NCBI GenBank assembly: GCA_017614505.1
Contig: JAGABT010000017.1
Coordinates: forward strand, 186,001 to 250,000
Direction of reading: 5' to 3'
Source of the DNA: Selenomonadaceae bacterium
GTDB lineage: Bacteria > Bacillota > Negativicutes > Selenomonadales > Selenomonadaceae
DNA length: 64,000 bases
Both the position numbers and the translations under genes were made by a program. Shown in pieces: positions 1-8,757 of the stretch (position 1 is the first letter of the stretch; the number at the start of each line of letters is the position of its first letter). The notes beneath the pieces were generated by a model. That model did no database searches. It saw only the letters and a program-made list of their open reading frames with translations, and was not told where the DNA came from.

Positions 1-883
1 CAGCGAGCTCGGTTTTGTATTTCCATCCTAGCGCCGTCGCTTTTGACACGTCCAGAACTTTACGCGGCGTACCAGTAGGCTTGGAAGTATCCCAAAGGAT
101 TTCGCCGGTGTAGCCGACAATCCGCGCGACGAGTTCCGCCAGATTTTTGATTGTAATTTCTTTGCCGGAGCCGACGTTAATCGTTTCATTTCCGCTGTAA
201 TTGTTCATGAAAAAAACGCACGCCTCAGCCAAATCGTCGACGTAAAGAAATTCGCGCATGGCACTACCGTCACCCCAGCAAGTCACGGACGGCGCATTTG
301 CAACTTTGGCTTCGTGAAAGCGGCGAATAAGCGCTGGCAAAACGTGGCTGTTCGTCGGATGATAATTGTCATTCGGACCGTAGAGATTGGTGGGCATAAC
401 AGAAATAAAATCCGCACTGTACTGCTGGTTGAGACACGCGCAATATTTCAAGCCGGAAATTTTCGCCAGCGCGTAGGCTTCTGTTACAGGCTCAAGCTCG
501 GAAGTCAAAAGCGACGTTTCTTTTACTGGTTGTTGAGCGAAATTTGGATAAACACAAGCTGAGCCCAAGAACAATAATTTTTTACAGTTGTTCTTCCACG
601 CGGCGTTAATGACATTCATTTCAATCATTAAATTTTCGTAAATAGAATCCGCAGGTCATTTAGAATTTGCGCCAATCCCGCCGACTTTCGCCGCCGCCAG
701 AAAAACATAATCCGGCTTTTCCTCGGCGAAAAATTTTTCAACGGCATCCTGCCTGCACAAATCCAGTTCAGCGTGAGTGCGGACGACGATATTTTCATAG
801 CCCTGCCGGTTGAGTTCACGGACGATAGCCGAGCCAACCATTCCACGATGACCAGCAACGTAAATCTTTGCATTTTTCTCCAT
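1..883 (-). pseudogene. fcl: GDP-L-fucose synthase, interrupted by in-frame TGA; 3' end beyond window
   Basis: The product would be the epimerase/reductase that turns GDP-4-keto-6-deoxymannose into GDP-L-fucose. The ATG at 883 has an AAGGAG site just upstream and opens an SDR Rossmann start ([13 protein letters not shown]). After about 75 codons the frame meets TGA at 656-658, where the family has a residue of the N-S-x-Y-P-A-D segment. The same frame then continues uninterrupted to the window edge with [15 protein letters not shown], the catalytic YALAK and an FLYVDD-like block, so the rest of the gene is intact. Phe after PAD is also changed to Ser. It lies downstream of gmd in the same operon. 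It may be a recent pseudogene, a sequencing error, or a read-through gene; I cannot tell which. Confidence 0.8.
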
Positions 884-893
884 AAAAAACTCC

Positions 894-1913
894 TTAAATA
901 AATTTCTCCAAATCGGCGGCAACCATAATCTTTACCAGCTCGGCGAAAGTAACCCTGCGCCGCCAGCCGAGCTCTCGTTCAGCCTTAGCGGGATCGCCCA
1001 AAAGCAAATCGACTTCGGCAGGGCGGAAATATTTCGCGTCAACGTCAACCAAAACTTTGCCGGTCTTAGCGTCAAAACCTTTCTCGTCTAAGCCAGCGCC
1101 GCGCCATTTAATTTCAATTCCAGCTTCGCGGAACGCCGCCTCAACAAATTCGCGGACGGTATGCGTCTCGCCCGTCGCAAGAACATAATCATCGGGCTTG
1201 CCGCGCTGAAGAATCAGCCACATTCCCTGGACGTAATCGCCGGCAAAACCCCAGTCACGCTTAGCGTTCAAATTGCCGAGCGAAAGTTTTTCCTGCTTGC
1301 CGGAAATGATTTTGGCGACGGCGAGCGTGATTTTCCGCGTAACAAATTCGACGCCGCGTCTGGGCGATTCGTGATTGAACAAAATCCCGTTGCAGGCGAA
1401 AATTCCGTAGGCTTCGCGGTAGTTCACGGTTATCCAGTAGGCGTAGAGTTTCGCGGCGCCGTAGGGACTGCGCGGGTGAAAAGGCGTGGTCTCACTTTGC
1501 GGCGCGGTTTCGGGAATGCCGCCGAATAATTCCGAAGTCGACGCCTGATAAAATTTCGCGTCCGGCTTAACCTGCCGCACCGCCTCCAGAAATTTAATCG
1601 TGCCGACGCCCGTAACTTCCGCCGTGTATTCCGGCACTTCAAACGAAATTCCAACGTGCGACTGCGCCGCCAGATTGTAAATCTCGTCCGGCTGAGTTTC
1701 ACGCACCAGATTCGCCAGGTTGCACGAATCCGACAAATCGCCGTAGTGCAGATAAAAATTTTTCGCGCCGAGAATATTTTCAATCCGCTCGGTACAAATC
1801 GTGCTGTGGCGCCGCTGAACGCCGTGAACTTCGTAGCCCTTGTCGAGCAAAAGTTCAGCGAGGTACGAGCCGTCCTGCCCCGTGACGCCGGTTACCAAAG
1901 CTCTTTTTGTCAT
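894..1913 (-). CDS. gmd: GDP-mannose 4,6-dehydratase
   Basis: Converts GDP-D-mannose to GDP-4-keto-6-deoxymannose, the first step to GDP-fucose and related deoxyhexoses used in surface glycans. The 339 residues begin with the NAD(P)-binding [13 protein letters not shown] motif, carry the HYGDLSD and NLAAQSHVG blocks, and have the catalytic Y-x3-K in SPYGAAK near residue 155. Length is normal for the family. The ATG follows an AAGGAGG site. The gene sits 10 nt upstream of fcl and 24 nt downstream of a glycosyltransferase-like gene, as expected for a nucleotide-sugar operon. If fcl is really broken, the pathway would stop at the keto intermediate unless another reductase exists. Confidence 0.95.
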   Translation of the reverse strand: MTKRALVTGVTGQDGSYLAELLLDKGYEVHGVQRRHSTICTERIENILGAKNFYLHYGDLSDSCNLANLVRETQPDEIYNLAAQSHVGISFEVPEYTAEVTGVGTIKFLEAVRQVKPDAKFYQASTSELFGGIPETAPQSETTPFHPRSPYGAAKLYAYWITVNYREAYGIFACNGILFNHESPRRGVEFVTRKITLAVAKIISGKQEKLSLGNLNAKRDWGFAGDYVQGMWLILQRGKPDDYVLATGETHTVREFVEAAFREAGIEIKWRGAGLDEKGFDAKTGKVLVDVDAKYFRPAEVDLLLGDPAKAERELGWRRRVTFAELVKIMVAADLEKFI

Positions 1914-1937
1914 ATTAAGCTTTTAGCCTCCTTAAAA

Positions 1938-2927
1938 TTATTCAATCGAGTTCAAAATTTCCCTGAGCATCGTGTCGTAATCGTAAACTATGTCAGAAGA
2001 TCTGATTTTCTCATGAGTGAGTGAAATTGTAGCATTTACGCTGGACTTTTTGAAATATTCCATGACGGGTTGCACATAATCCATTGCGTTGTAAAGAGTG
2101 CGGTTATTACTTTGAGGAAAAATAATGCTGATATCACAATCCCAATAAGTAAGGGGTACTATGTTTAAAAGCTTTGTTTTGGTCATTCCTAGAAAGTCGA
2201 AGATGCCGTTTCGTGAGCCGACGAAACATTTTATCTTGCTGGAAACGAAATAAAGCTGCGGCAAAGTTGTAGTTATAGGTTCCGTGCCGACGACGGGCTT
2301 TTCGGAAAATCCGTCGGTGTTCGTGTAGACGATATAGCCGCACTGCTTCAAATGAACTGCAAGATTTTCCCAGAAAGACATCGCCAGCTGCTTAGAAGAA
2401 TGAACGTACGGAGAAATTATTATCGTTCTGTCTTTGTCCAGCGTGTAGCGCATTTCGAGTTCCTGCTCATCTTCAGGAGAAATTTTTTCGACGATTGGAG
2501 GCACGAACGGTGTATCCAGCGGTATGGAAAATACATTTTTTTTGTAGCGGTCAATAAGATGGATATTTTCGTCCCAGATATAGCCGCCGCTCGCCGCCCG
2601 TGCGAAATGCCCATAGATATAATTGTCCGCCTCATAATTTCCTGACAGATAAAAATAATTTTGCACAGCGTTCATAGTTTCATTGTTGAGGTATAAAATC
2701 TGAGCGAAATTCTTATACGTCACGTGAAGATTTTTCATGCGCTCCTTGACAACCAGTACTGTAGCGGATTTATTTTTGCGTGCCTGCACCGCGTGCGATA
2801 ATCCACCATTATAAAAAAAATCGCCGATACTGCACGGGCTGAAAATATACAGCCAGTCCTTGCGCGCCGCCGTCTGATCGATAAAATTCTTTACCTGTTC
2901 CAGAAAAATTTTTTGATTATCAGCCAT
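1938..2927 (-). CDS. Uncharacterised protein, GT9/GT-B glycosyltransferase-like
   Basis: A 329-residue protein without signal peptide or membrane segments. The N-terminal part has an SPCSIGDFFYNGGL-like stretch that resembles the nucleotide-free loop of GT-B (heptosyltransferase-type) enzymes, and the C-terminal half has TIIISPYVHSSKQL followed by a short-repeat region and CFVGSRNGIFDFL, similar to the donor-binding half of that fold. This is a resemblance of layout, not a proven assignment. It is clearly less GC-rich than its neighbours (many AAA, ATA and TTT codons), which suggests it was acquired. Its place between tcdA and gmd supports a role in glycan building or decoration. Confidence 0.5.
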   Translation of the reverse strand: MADNQKIFLEQVKNFIDQTAARKDWLYIFSPCSIGDFFYNGGLSHAVQARKNKSATVLVVKERMKNLHVTYKNFAQILYLNNETMNAVQNYFYLSGNYEADNYIYGHFARAASGGYIWDENIHLIDRYKKNVFSIPLDTPFVPPIVEKISPEDEQELEMRYTLDKDRTIIISPYVHSSKQLAMSFWENLAVHLKQCGYIVYTNTDGFSEKPVVGTEPITTTLPQLYFVSSKIKCFVGSRNGIFDFLGMTKTKLLNIVPLTYWDCDISIIFPQSNNRTLYNAMDYVQPVMEYFKKSSVNATISLTHEKIRSSDIVYDYDTMLREILNSIE

Positions 2928-2932
2928 TAAAC

Positions 2933-3616
2933 CTACTCCCCCGTTAAATCCCTGACAACTTCCGCCGCCATTATCAAGCCGGCAACTGACGGTACAAAAG
3001 CCGCGCTTCCAATAACGCCAGCGTCAATTTTTCGCGGCACTTCCTCGGAGTAGACAACCTTCAGCCTGTCAACGCCGCGTTCGCGCAGTTTTTTCCGCAT
3101 AACTTTCGCTATCGGGTCGACGCTCGTTTTGAAAATACCTGCAACCTTGAACTGCGTCGGGTCAAGCTTATTCCCCGCGCCCATACTGCTAATCAGCGGA
3201 ATTTTTCGCGCGGCGCACTCAACCGCAAGCTCAATTTTCGCGGTAACCGTGTCAATGGCGTCAACTGCGTAATCGTATTTGCAAATAAAAAAATTCTCGG
3301 CTGGCTCGTCGGGAAGGTAGAATTTCTGAATCGCGTCAACTTTCGCCGCCGGATTAATTTCCAGAATCCGCTCGCGCATAACCTCAACCTTAGACCTGCC
3401 GACCGTCGAACTGAGCGCGTGAATCTGCCGGTTGATATTCGTCACGTCAACGTTGTCTTTGTCAATCAAAACCAAATGTCCAACGCCCGAACGCGCCAGC
3501 GCCTCGGCTGTGAACGAGCCTACGCCGCCAATTCCAAAAATCGCAACCGTCGCCGCCGTGAGCTTTGCAAAATTTTCCGCGCCTAATAAAAGCCGCGTCC
3601 GCTGAAATCTGTCCAT
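2933..3616 (-). CDS. tcdA: tRNA threonylcarbamoyladenosine dehydratase (ThiF/HesA family)
   Basis: E1-like enzyme that cyclises t6A37 of tRNA to ct6A using ATP. The start at 3616 (MDRFQRTRLLLG) gives 227 residues, with the nucleotide-binding GIGGVGSFTAEALARSG, the DKDNVDVTNINRQ block and R-Q-I-H following it, all typical of TcdA/YgdL. An upstream extension of the frame lies inside the preceding ftsZ-like gene and is not used. The ATG begins 1 nt before the region of the upstream TAA (3618-3620), so translation is probably coupled. The usual catalytic Cys of some E1 relatives is not needed in this family. Confidence 0.88.
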   Translation of the reverse strand: MDRFQRTRLLLGAENFAKLTAATVAIFGIGGVGSFTAEALARSGVGHLVLIDKDNVDVTNINRQIHALSSTVGRSKVEVMRERILEINPAAKVDAIQKFYLPDEPAENFFICKYDYAVDAIDTVTAKIELAVECAARKIPLISSMGAGNKLDPTQFKVAGIFKTSVDPIAKVMRKKLRERGVDRLKVVYSEEVPRKIDAGVIGSAAFVPSVAGLIMAAEVVRDLTGE

Positions 3617-3617
3617 T

Positions 3618-4745
3618 TTACTTGTGCGGGAAGTTGAATGGCGAAATAATATTTCTGTTATCGGGAATGACGCGCGCCCGCGGAATGGAATTTTCCGGCG
3701 CCTTGAATGCGAGACTGTCCGCAAAATCCGTGGCGATAAGCATTGCCTGAATGATGCCGTTCATTTTTTTATCGATAACGACGCCGAAAATAATATTCAC
3801 GTCGCCTTCGGTCTGGCTGACAATGTAATCCGTCGCCTCGCTGACTTCGTAGAGCGTCAAATTTTCGTCGGCGGTTATGTTCAGAATCATGCCGCGCGAA
3901 TCTTTGAGCGAACGGTCAATCAGCGGGCTTTCAAGCGCCTGCTGCACCGCCTTAACCGCGCTGATATTGCTCCTGCCAATTCCCAGAATCGCGTCGCTGG
4001 ACGTGCTTTGCTGGAAAATAGTTTTCACGTCCGCGAAGTCGACGTTGATAAAGCCGGTCGTGAGAATCAGCTCGGCGATACAGCGGATAGCCTGCTGGAG
4101 GACGGTATCGGCAGCATTGAAGGCGTCCACGACGGTAAGCGAACGATTTTCCGGCAGTTTCATCAGGTTATCGTTCTTGACGACGACCAGCGCGTCCATA
4201 TTCGCCTGCATTTTCGCAATACCTTCGTTTGCAATGCGCTGCTTGCGGTTACCCTCGAACCCGAAGGGATACGTAACGACGCCCACGGTTAAAATTCCCA
4301 GCTGCTTGGCAATCGCCGCAACAACGGGAGCCGCGCCGGTGCCGGTACCGCCGCCCATCGTCGCCGTGATAAAAATCATGTCCGCGCCCTTCATCAAATC
4401 CTTCAGACGTTCAGCGTCGCTTTTAGCCGCAAGCTCGCCAATATCAATTTTCCCGCCAGCGCCTTTGTTTTTAGTCAGCGTCGCGCCAATCTGAAGGCAA
4501 TGCACCGCCGTCCCGTTGAATATACTCAGCGCCCGCGAATCGGTGTTCACGGCAATCATCTCGACATCGGTAAAATCGCTTTCGACGAGGCGCTCAATCG
4601 CACTGCACCCGCCGCCGCCAATGCCAAAAATTTTAATTTTCACGACAGCCCGCGCAATGGCAGGAGGAGTTGCCGCACTTTGCCCCTGCTTTTCTGCATT
4701 GACCTTCAGTTTACTAATCTGGTTAATCGAAATAACCTCTGCCAT
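3618..4745 (-). CDS. FtsZ/tubulin-family GTPase, divergent paralogue
   Basis: A 375-residue tubulin-fold GTPase. It keeps the tubulin signature GGGTGTGAAPVVA (near residue 125), AVNTDSRAL, and the T7 loop region NVDFADVKTIFQQS with its catalytic Asp. It differs from canonical FtsZ: the first loop is GIGGGGCSAIERL instead of the usual GGGG(S/N)NA, the TVGVV(T)K-P segment reads TYPFGFEG, and the tail ends ISPFNFPHK without the D-I-P-x-F-L-R peptide that binds FtsA, SepF or ZipA. It is not in a dcw cluster; tcdA follows. I infer a second FtsZ beside a canonical one elsewhere, but it could be the only copy. Confidence 0.82.
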   Translation of the reverse strand: MAEVISINQISKLKVNAEKQGQSAATPPAIARAVVKIKIFGIGGGGCSAIERLVESDFTDVEMIAVNTDSRALSIFNGTAVHCLQIGATLTKNKGAGGKIDIGELAAKSDAERLKDLMKGADMIFITATMGGGTGTGAAPVVAAIAKQLGILTVGVVTYPFGFEGNRKQRIANEGIAKMQANMDALVVVKNDNLMKLPENRSLTVVDAFNAADTVLQQAIRCIAELILTTGFINVDFADVKTIFQQSTSSDAILGIGRSNISAVKAVQQALESPLIDRSLKDSRGMILNITADENLTLYEVSEATDYIVSQTEGDVNIIFGVVIDKKMNGIIQAMLIATDFADSLAFKAPENSIPRARVIPDNRNIISPFNFPHK

Positions 4746-4805
4746 CGCCGACCAAATCCTTTCCGCATTACTTATGGTTTATTCGCCGCTCAAAAAATTT
4801 TCCCT

Positions 4806-5684
4806 TCAACGCCTGCCAGTAATTACGCGCCACTGCGTCGCAAAAATTCCTGCAATCATCAGCGCGCAGCCGAAAATTTCGCGCCCGCTCATTGCCTCGC
4901 CGAGTATCAGCCAGCTCGAAACTGCTCCGAATATCGATTCAAAGCTCATCAGAATTGCCGCCGCCGCCGGTTCCGCGTACTTCTGCCCGTAAATCTGCAG
5001 GGTGAACGCTACGCCCGCGCTGAAAATTCCGCCGTACGCTATCGGCACTATCGCGTTTTGAATCGCGCTGAGCGTCGGCGTTTCAAAAATTTCCATCGCC
5101 ACGAAACTCAGCACCATTGTTATGAAAATCTGCGCCGTCGAAAGTTCCAGCACGTCAACCTTTGCCGCGAATTTGTCTATCGCCAGAATCTGCGCCGTCC
5201 ACACGAATGCGCTGAAAAATAATATCACGTCGCCAATGTTTATCGTGAGTTTCTCGTTTATCGCCAGCAGGTACAAGCCGACCAGCGCCAGCCCCGCGCC
5301 TATCCAGTTTTCGCGCAGGATTTTCCGCCCAAAAATTACCGCCGCCAGCGGCACGAACATTATGTACAGGCAGGTTATAAACGCCGCTTTGCCTGCCGTG
5401 GTGTACAGCATCGAAATCTGCTGCATTGAACTCGCCGCGAATAAAAATATTCCGCAAACCAGTCCGACCAGAAATCCGCGCGAAAGTTTTTCAGCCTGCC
5501 GCTCCTTAGCCCGTGACTTCCGCGTCCAGATTAGAACTGCCAGCAAACTCAGAAATCCTAAAAAATACCGCGCCGCCGCGTATGAAAATGGTCCGAGCCT
5601 GTCCATTCCAGTCATCTGCGCGACGAACGTCGTACCCCAGAAAAATGACGCGCCGAGTAACATCAGCGCCCCGCGTGCCTGCAT
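4806..5684 (-). CDS. EamA/DMT-family transporter
   Basis: Inner-membrane permease of the drug/metabolite superfamily, 292 residues with about ten hydrophobic segments arranged as two EamA repeats (first repeat begins GASFFWGTTFVAQ; second begins AFVWTAQILAIDKF). The substrate cannot be read from sequence; relatives move amino acids, nucleosides or metabolites. The start at 5684 follows a GGGAGG site; a longer in-frame extension runs through an interspersed repeat and is rejected. It is divergent from the CoA-transferase gene, with an extended -10 promoter just upstream. Confidence 0.87.
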   Translation of the reverse strand: MQARGALMLLGASFFWGTTFVAQMTGMDRLGPFSYAAARYFLGFLSLLAVLIWTRKSRAKERQAEKLSRGFLVGLVCGIFLFAASSMQQISMLYTTAGKAAFITCLYIMFVPLAAVIFGRKILRENWIGAGLALVGLYLLAINEKLTINIGDVILFFSAFVWTAQILAIDKFAAKVDVLELSTAQIFITMVLSFVAMEIFETPTLSAIQNAIVPIAYGGIFSAGVAFTLQIYGQKYAEPAAAAILMSFESIFGAVSSWLILGEAMSGREIFGCALMIAGIFATQWRVITGRR

Positions 5685-5709
5685 AAAAACCCTCCCGAAA
5701 TTTTTGATT

Positions 5710-5718
5710 ATTATATCA
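5710..5718 (-). promoter_or_regulatory. Extended -10 promoter of the EamA gene
   Basis: Reads TGATATAAT on the minus strand, a TG-n extended -10 hexamer matching TATAAT exactly, about 25 nt upstream of the EamA start. No good -35 is seen at the usual distance, as is common for extended -10 promoters. Confidence 0.6.
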
Positions 5719-5750
5719 CGCCAGATTTTAAAAACAAACACGTATTTAAA

Positions 5751-5850
5751 GAAGCGCGCCATGGACGGCGCGCGGGCCGTCACAGGTCGCCGGATGCGAC
5801 CTATGCGGCCCAGTTTTCTTTGCCAGCGTTTCTTTTTCAAAAGAAATGCT
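5751..5850 (+). repeat. Three-hairpin interspersed element, copy 1
   Basis: Three hairpins in order: GC palindrome with ATGGAC loop (5754-5773), two-tier stem with outer GGGCCG/CGGCCC and inner GGTCGC/GCGACC (5774-5811), and a pyrimidine/purine hairpin around TTTCTTTT (about 5824-5849). This is the only copy lying between two divergent genes. Confidence 0.9.
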
Positions 5851-5884
5851 GAAAAAAGAAATGCTGAAGAAAGAAATGCTGAAA
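5840..5884 (+). repeat. Short tandem repeat of about 14-15 bp beside copy 1
   Basis: The unit AAAGAAATGCTGAA occurs three times in a row at the right end of the hairpin element. A single related unit (GAAATGCTGAAAC) is also found after copy 3 near 11051, so the tandem seems to have grown from the flank of the element. Confidence 0.7.
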
Positions 5885-5903
5885 CAAATTTTAAATTCTG
5901 CAG

Positions 5904-5932
5904 TTGACGTAAAAATTTCAACGTGCTAAGAT
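5904..5932 (+). promoter_or_regulatory. Sigma-A promoter of the CoA-transferase gene
   Basis: -35 TTGACG, a 17 nt spacer, then TGC followed by -10 TAAGAT (extended -10 form). It closely resembles the tmRNA promoter, including the AAAAATTT-type spacer. Transcription would begin near 5939, giving a leader of about 37 nt. Confidence 0.72.
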
Positions 5933-5975
5933 TTATCAGATTATAATAATGAGCTTAAAGGAGAGTGAAGATTTT

Positions 5976-7478
5976 ATGATTGACATTACCGACCGCGTGC
6001 GGAACAAGGATTTGCAGGCGAAAATCGTCAGCGCGGAGGAAGTTGCCAACTGGATTCAGCCTGGAATGACTTTGGCCTGCAGCGGCTTTACTGCCAGCGG
6101 CTACCCGAAGGCGATTCCAATGGCGCTTGCCGAACGCATGAAGAAAAATCCGTTCACCGTGAACATCTGGACTGGCGCTTCAACAGGTCCCGAAATGGAC
6201 GGCGTGCTGGCTGAAGTCAAAGGTATCAAGCAGCGCCTGCCTTATCAGACAGACGCCAGACTCCGCCCAGAAATTAACGACGGCACCGTCAACTATCTCG
6301 ACCTGCACCTTTCCGAATCCGCCCAGCTTTCGCGCGTTGGCTACCTCGGCAAAATCGACGCCGCGATAGTTGAAGTCTGCGCGATAACCGAGGAAGGCAA
6401 TTTAATCCCGACGACTTCCCTCGGCAACGCCGCCAGCTACGTGCAGAGCGCGGATATTGTTATCGTCGAAGTCAATACCACGCAGCCGCTCGCGCTGGAA
6501 GGTATCCACGACGTTTACATTCCGCTCGACCCGCCCAATCGTCTGCCAATTCCGCTGGTTAAAGCCGATGAACGCATTGGCACAACGTTTATCCCCTGCA
6601 CGCCGGAAAAAATTAAATTTATCGTTCCCTGCGACGTAAAAGACCACACGCGCGACCTTTCGCCGATTGACGAAAATTCTAAGCAGATGGCGAAGTTCAC
6701 GATTGAATTTCTGCACAGGGAAATTGCCGCCGGTCGTATGCCGAAAAATCTCCTGCCGCTCCAGAGTGGCGTTGGCAACGTCGCTAACGCCGTGCTTGAA
6801 GGCTTCGTCGAATCCGACATGCACGACCTGGTTGTTTACACCGAAGTCATTCAGGACGCAATGCTCGACCTTATCGACGCCGGTAAGCTGAAAATCGCCA
6901 GCGGCACTGCCTTTTCGCCCTCGCCCGCCGGTATGGACAGATTCTACAAGGACATTGACAAGTATCGCAAAAAAATTCTGCTGCGCCCCGAAGAAATTTC
7001 CAATTCGCCGGAAGTCGTCCGCCGCCTCGGCGTTATCGCCATGAATACCGCGCTCGAAGTCGACATTTACGGCAATATCAATTCTACGCACGTCTGCGGC
7101 ACGAAAATGATGAACGGCATTGGCGGCAGCGGCGATTTTGCCCGCAACGCTTATCTGACGATTTTCTACACGCCGTCGGTTGCGAAGGGCGGCAAAATTT
7201 CCAGCGTCGTGCCTATGTGCTCGCACGTCGACCATACCGAACACGACGTTGACGTTATCATTACCGAGCAGGGAATTGCCGATTTGCGCGGTAAGGAGCC
7301 GAGGAGCCGCGCGCTGGAAATTATCAACAACTGCGCTCACCCCGATTACCGTCCGATTCTGCTTGACTACTACAACCGCGCGCTCGAAGCTACGAAGAAA
7401 GCCAACACGCCGCATTTGATTGACGAGGCGCTGAGTTTCCATGCGCGTTTCCTTTCGACCGGCGATATGCACAAGTGA
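5976..7478 (+). CDS. Succinate/propionyl-type CoA-transferase (acetyl-CoA hydrolase/transferase family)
   Basis: Class I CoA-transferase of the SCACT/Cat1 family, 500 residues, cytoplasmic. It would move CoA between propionyl-CoA (or acetyl-CoA) and succinate, which fits the methylmalonyl-CoA genes just downstream. Visible motifs are the CoA-binding GIGGSGDF, the TEVIQD segment holding the likely catalytic Glu, and the C-terminal VDVIITEQGIADLRGK block typical of the family. The ATG at 5976 is chosen because AAAGGAG (5957-5963) sits 13 nt upstream; an in-frame ATG at 5949 lacks a site. The acyl donor (propionyl versus acetyl) is inferred from context only. Confidence 0.88.
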   Translation: MIDITDRVRNKDLQAKIVSAEEVANWIQPGMTLACSGFTASGYPKAIPMALAERMKKNPFTVNIWTGASTGPEMDGVLAEVKGIKQRLPYQTDARLRPEINDGTVNYLDLHLSESAQLSRVGYLGKIDAAIVEVCAITEEGNLIPTTSLGNAASYVQSADIVIVEVNTTQPLALEGIHDVYIPLDPPNRLPIPLVKADERIGTTFIPCTPEKIKFIVPCDVKDHTRDLSPIDENSKQMAKFTIEFLHREIAAGRMPKNLLPLQSGVGNVANAVLEGFVESDMHDLVVYTEVIQDAMLDLIDAGKLKIASGTAFSPSPAGMDRFYKDIDKYRKKILLRPEEISNSPEVVRRLGVIAMNTALEVDIYGNINSTHVCGTKMMNGIGGSGDFARNAYLTIFYTPSVAKGGKISSVVPMCSHVDHTEHDVDVIITEQGIADLRGKEPRSRALEIINNCAHPDYRPILLDYYNRALEATKKANTPHLIDEALSFHARFLSTGDMHK

Positions 7479-7490
7479 GGAGTTTTAGTC

Positions 7491-8087
7491 ATGAGAAATT
7501 TCACCGAGGCAGTTGTCAACCGCCGCACGGTTTACGCGCTTGATAAAAATATCCCCGCGCTTGAATCTGAAGTTATCGCCGCCGTGGAGCGCATGACTAA
7601 GGAAGTTCCTTCGGCGTTCAATATGCAGTCCGCGCGCGTTATCGTGACTATGGGCGAGCATCACGAAAACGTTTGGGAAATTACCAAAGCCGCGCTCAGG
7701 AAAATCGTCCCCGCTGACAAATTCTCCGGCACCGAAGCTAAGATTGACAGTTTCGCGGCTGGTTACGGCACGATTCTTTTCTTCGAGGAAACTGATACCG
7801 TCAAGGCGATGCAGGAAAAATTTCCGCTCTACGCTGAAAATTTCCCCGTCTGGGCGTCGCAGGCTAACGGTATGCTCCAGTTCGCAATTTGGACGGCGCT
7901 TGAAGATTTGGGGCTCGGCGTCAACATTCAGCATTACAATCCGCTCATTGATGAAGGTATCGCGAAGGCGTTCGACGTGCCCGCCAGCTGGAAACTCGTC
8001 GCGCAAATGGTTTTCGGCGGCGTTGTCAAACCTGCGGACGCTATCGACAAACTGCCTGTCAAAGAGCGCGTCAAGGTTTTTTGTTAA
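7491..8087 (+). CDS. Nitroreductase-family protein (HBN1/FRM2-like)
   Basis: A 198-residue flavin-dependent oxidoreductase of the nitroreductase fold. The N-terminal VNRRTVYALDKN matches the R-R-S/T-x-R-x-F/Y family start, the middle has GTILFFEETDTV and the A-x-G-M-L-Q-F-A-I-W-T-A block, and the second half has LGLGVNIQHYNP and VFGGV. This subgroup (YdgI/HBN1) often acts on small electron acceptors; its substrate here is unknown. It starts 12 nt after the CoA-transferase stop with a GAGGAG site, so the two are probably one transcript. The repeat element copy 2 separates it from mce. Confidence 0.8.
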   Translation: MRNFTEAVVNRRTVYALDKNIPALESEVIAAVERMTKEVPSAFNMQSARVIVTMGEHHENVWEITKAALRKIVPADKFSGTEAKIDSFAAGYGTILFFEETDTVKAMQEKFPLYAENFPVWASQANGMLQFAIWTALEDLGLGVNIQHYNPLIDEGIAKAFDVPASWKLVAQMVFGGVVKPADAIDKLPVKERVKVFC

Positions 8088-8097
8088 ATTATCACGG

Positions 8098-8240
8098 CAT
8101 TTCTTTCTGTCACTTTCTTTCGAGAAAGAAAGTAACCTGCGCGGCTTGCGTAGCAAGGCGTGCTCTTTAGTAAAGAAAGCTTGCCCGCATAGGTCGCTTC
8201 CGGCGACCTGTGACGGGCGGCGCCCCGTCCATGGGGCGCC
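8098..8240 (-). repeat. Three-hairpin interspersed element, copy 2 (inverted, with insertion)
   Basis: Inverted orientation. The CTTTCTTT hairpin lies at 8112-8133, the two-tier stem with inner GGTCGC/GCGACC at 8183-8217, and the GC palindrome with GTCCAT loop at 8219-8240. About 50 extra bases between the first two, with their own small stem (CTTGC/GCAAG), are not found in other copies. Confidence 0.88.
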
Positions 8241-8313
8241 TCGCTGGCGCATACGTTTCTTTAGGCGTAACGCGCCTCTTCAAACGCGAATTATTTTTTG
8301 GGAGGGATTCGGT

Positions 8314-8733
8314 ATGTTTAAAATTTTGGGCGTAGACCACATCGGCATTGCGTCGACAGATTTGGCTGACGGCGAATTTTGGAAAACTCTCGGGCTCGAA
8401 TGCACCGGCGAAGAGACCGTTGACGAGCAGAAAGTTACCACGGCGTTTTATCCGACGACTGCTGACAAACAGCACGGCGAAATTGAACTGCTGGTGGCGA
8501 GCGAAGCCGGCAGCCCGATTGAAAAATTCATCGAGAAGAACGGCGGACGCGGCGGCATTCAGCATATTGCACTGCGCGTTGACAATCTCGAAACGGCGCT
8601 GGCTGACCTCAAGGAAAAGGGCGTCAAGCTTATCGACGAGAAGCCGCGTAAGGGCGCGGGCGGCGCTATGATTGCGTTCATTCACCCCAAGGCGACGCAC
8701 GGCGTTCTTTTGGAACTTTGCCAGCGCGACTAA
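8314..8733 (+). CDS. mce: Methylmalonyl-CoA epimerase
   Basis: Interconverts (R)- and (S)-methylmalonyl-CoA in the succinate-propionate route. The 139-residue protein has the two betaalphabetabetabeta modules of the glyoxalase/VOC fold: the first opens VDHIGIAST with a metal-binding His, and the second has GGIQHIALRV with another His; the C-terminal HGVLLEL supplies the Glu ligand. Length is typical. The start follows GGGAGG (8300-8305). It directly precedes mmdA (25 nt), so the epimerase and the decarboxylase are likely cotranscribed. Confidence 0.93.
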   Translation: MFKILGVDHIGIASTDLADGEFWKTLGLECTGEETVDEQKVTTAFYPTTADKQHGEIELLVASEAGSPIEKFIEKNGGRGGIQHIALRVDNLETALADLKEKGVKLIDEKPRKGAGGAMIAFIHPKATHGVLLELCQRD

Positions 8734-8757
8734 TCACTACTTGAAGGAGTGAATTTA

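Noticed and set aside
656..658. The TGA in fcl as a selenocysteine codon
   Set aside because: The position is not a Cys site in the family and I see no suitable stem-loop directly after it; a nonsense change or error is simpler.
5685..5921. Longer EamA N-terminus reading through repeat copy 1
   Set aside because: The extension is made of repeat sequence and lacks a ribosome site, while GGGAGG precedes ATG 5684.
8104..8313. Reading frames across repeat copies (recurring MDG... peptides)
   Set aside because: They recur only because the repeat has an ATGGAC loop; stops and lengths differ between copies and no ribosome sites fit.
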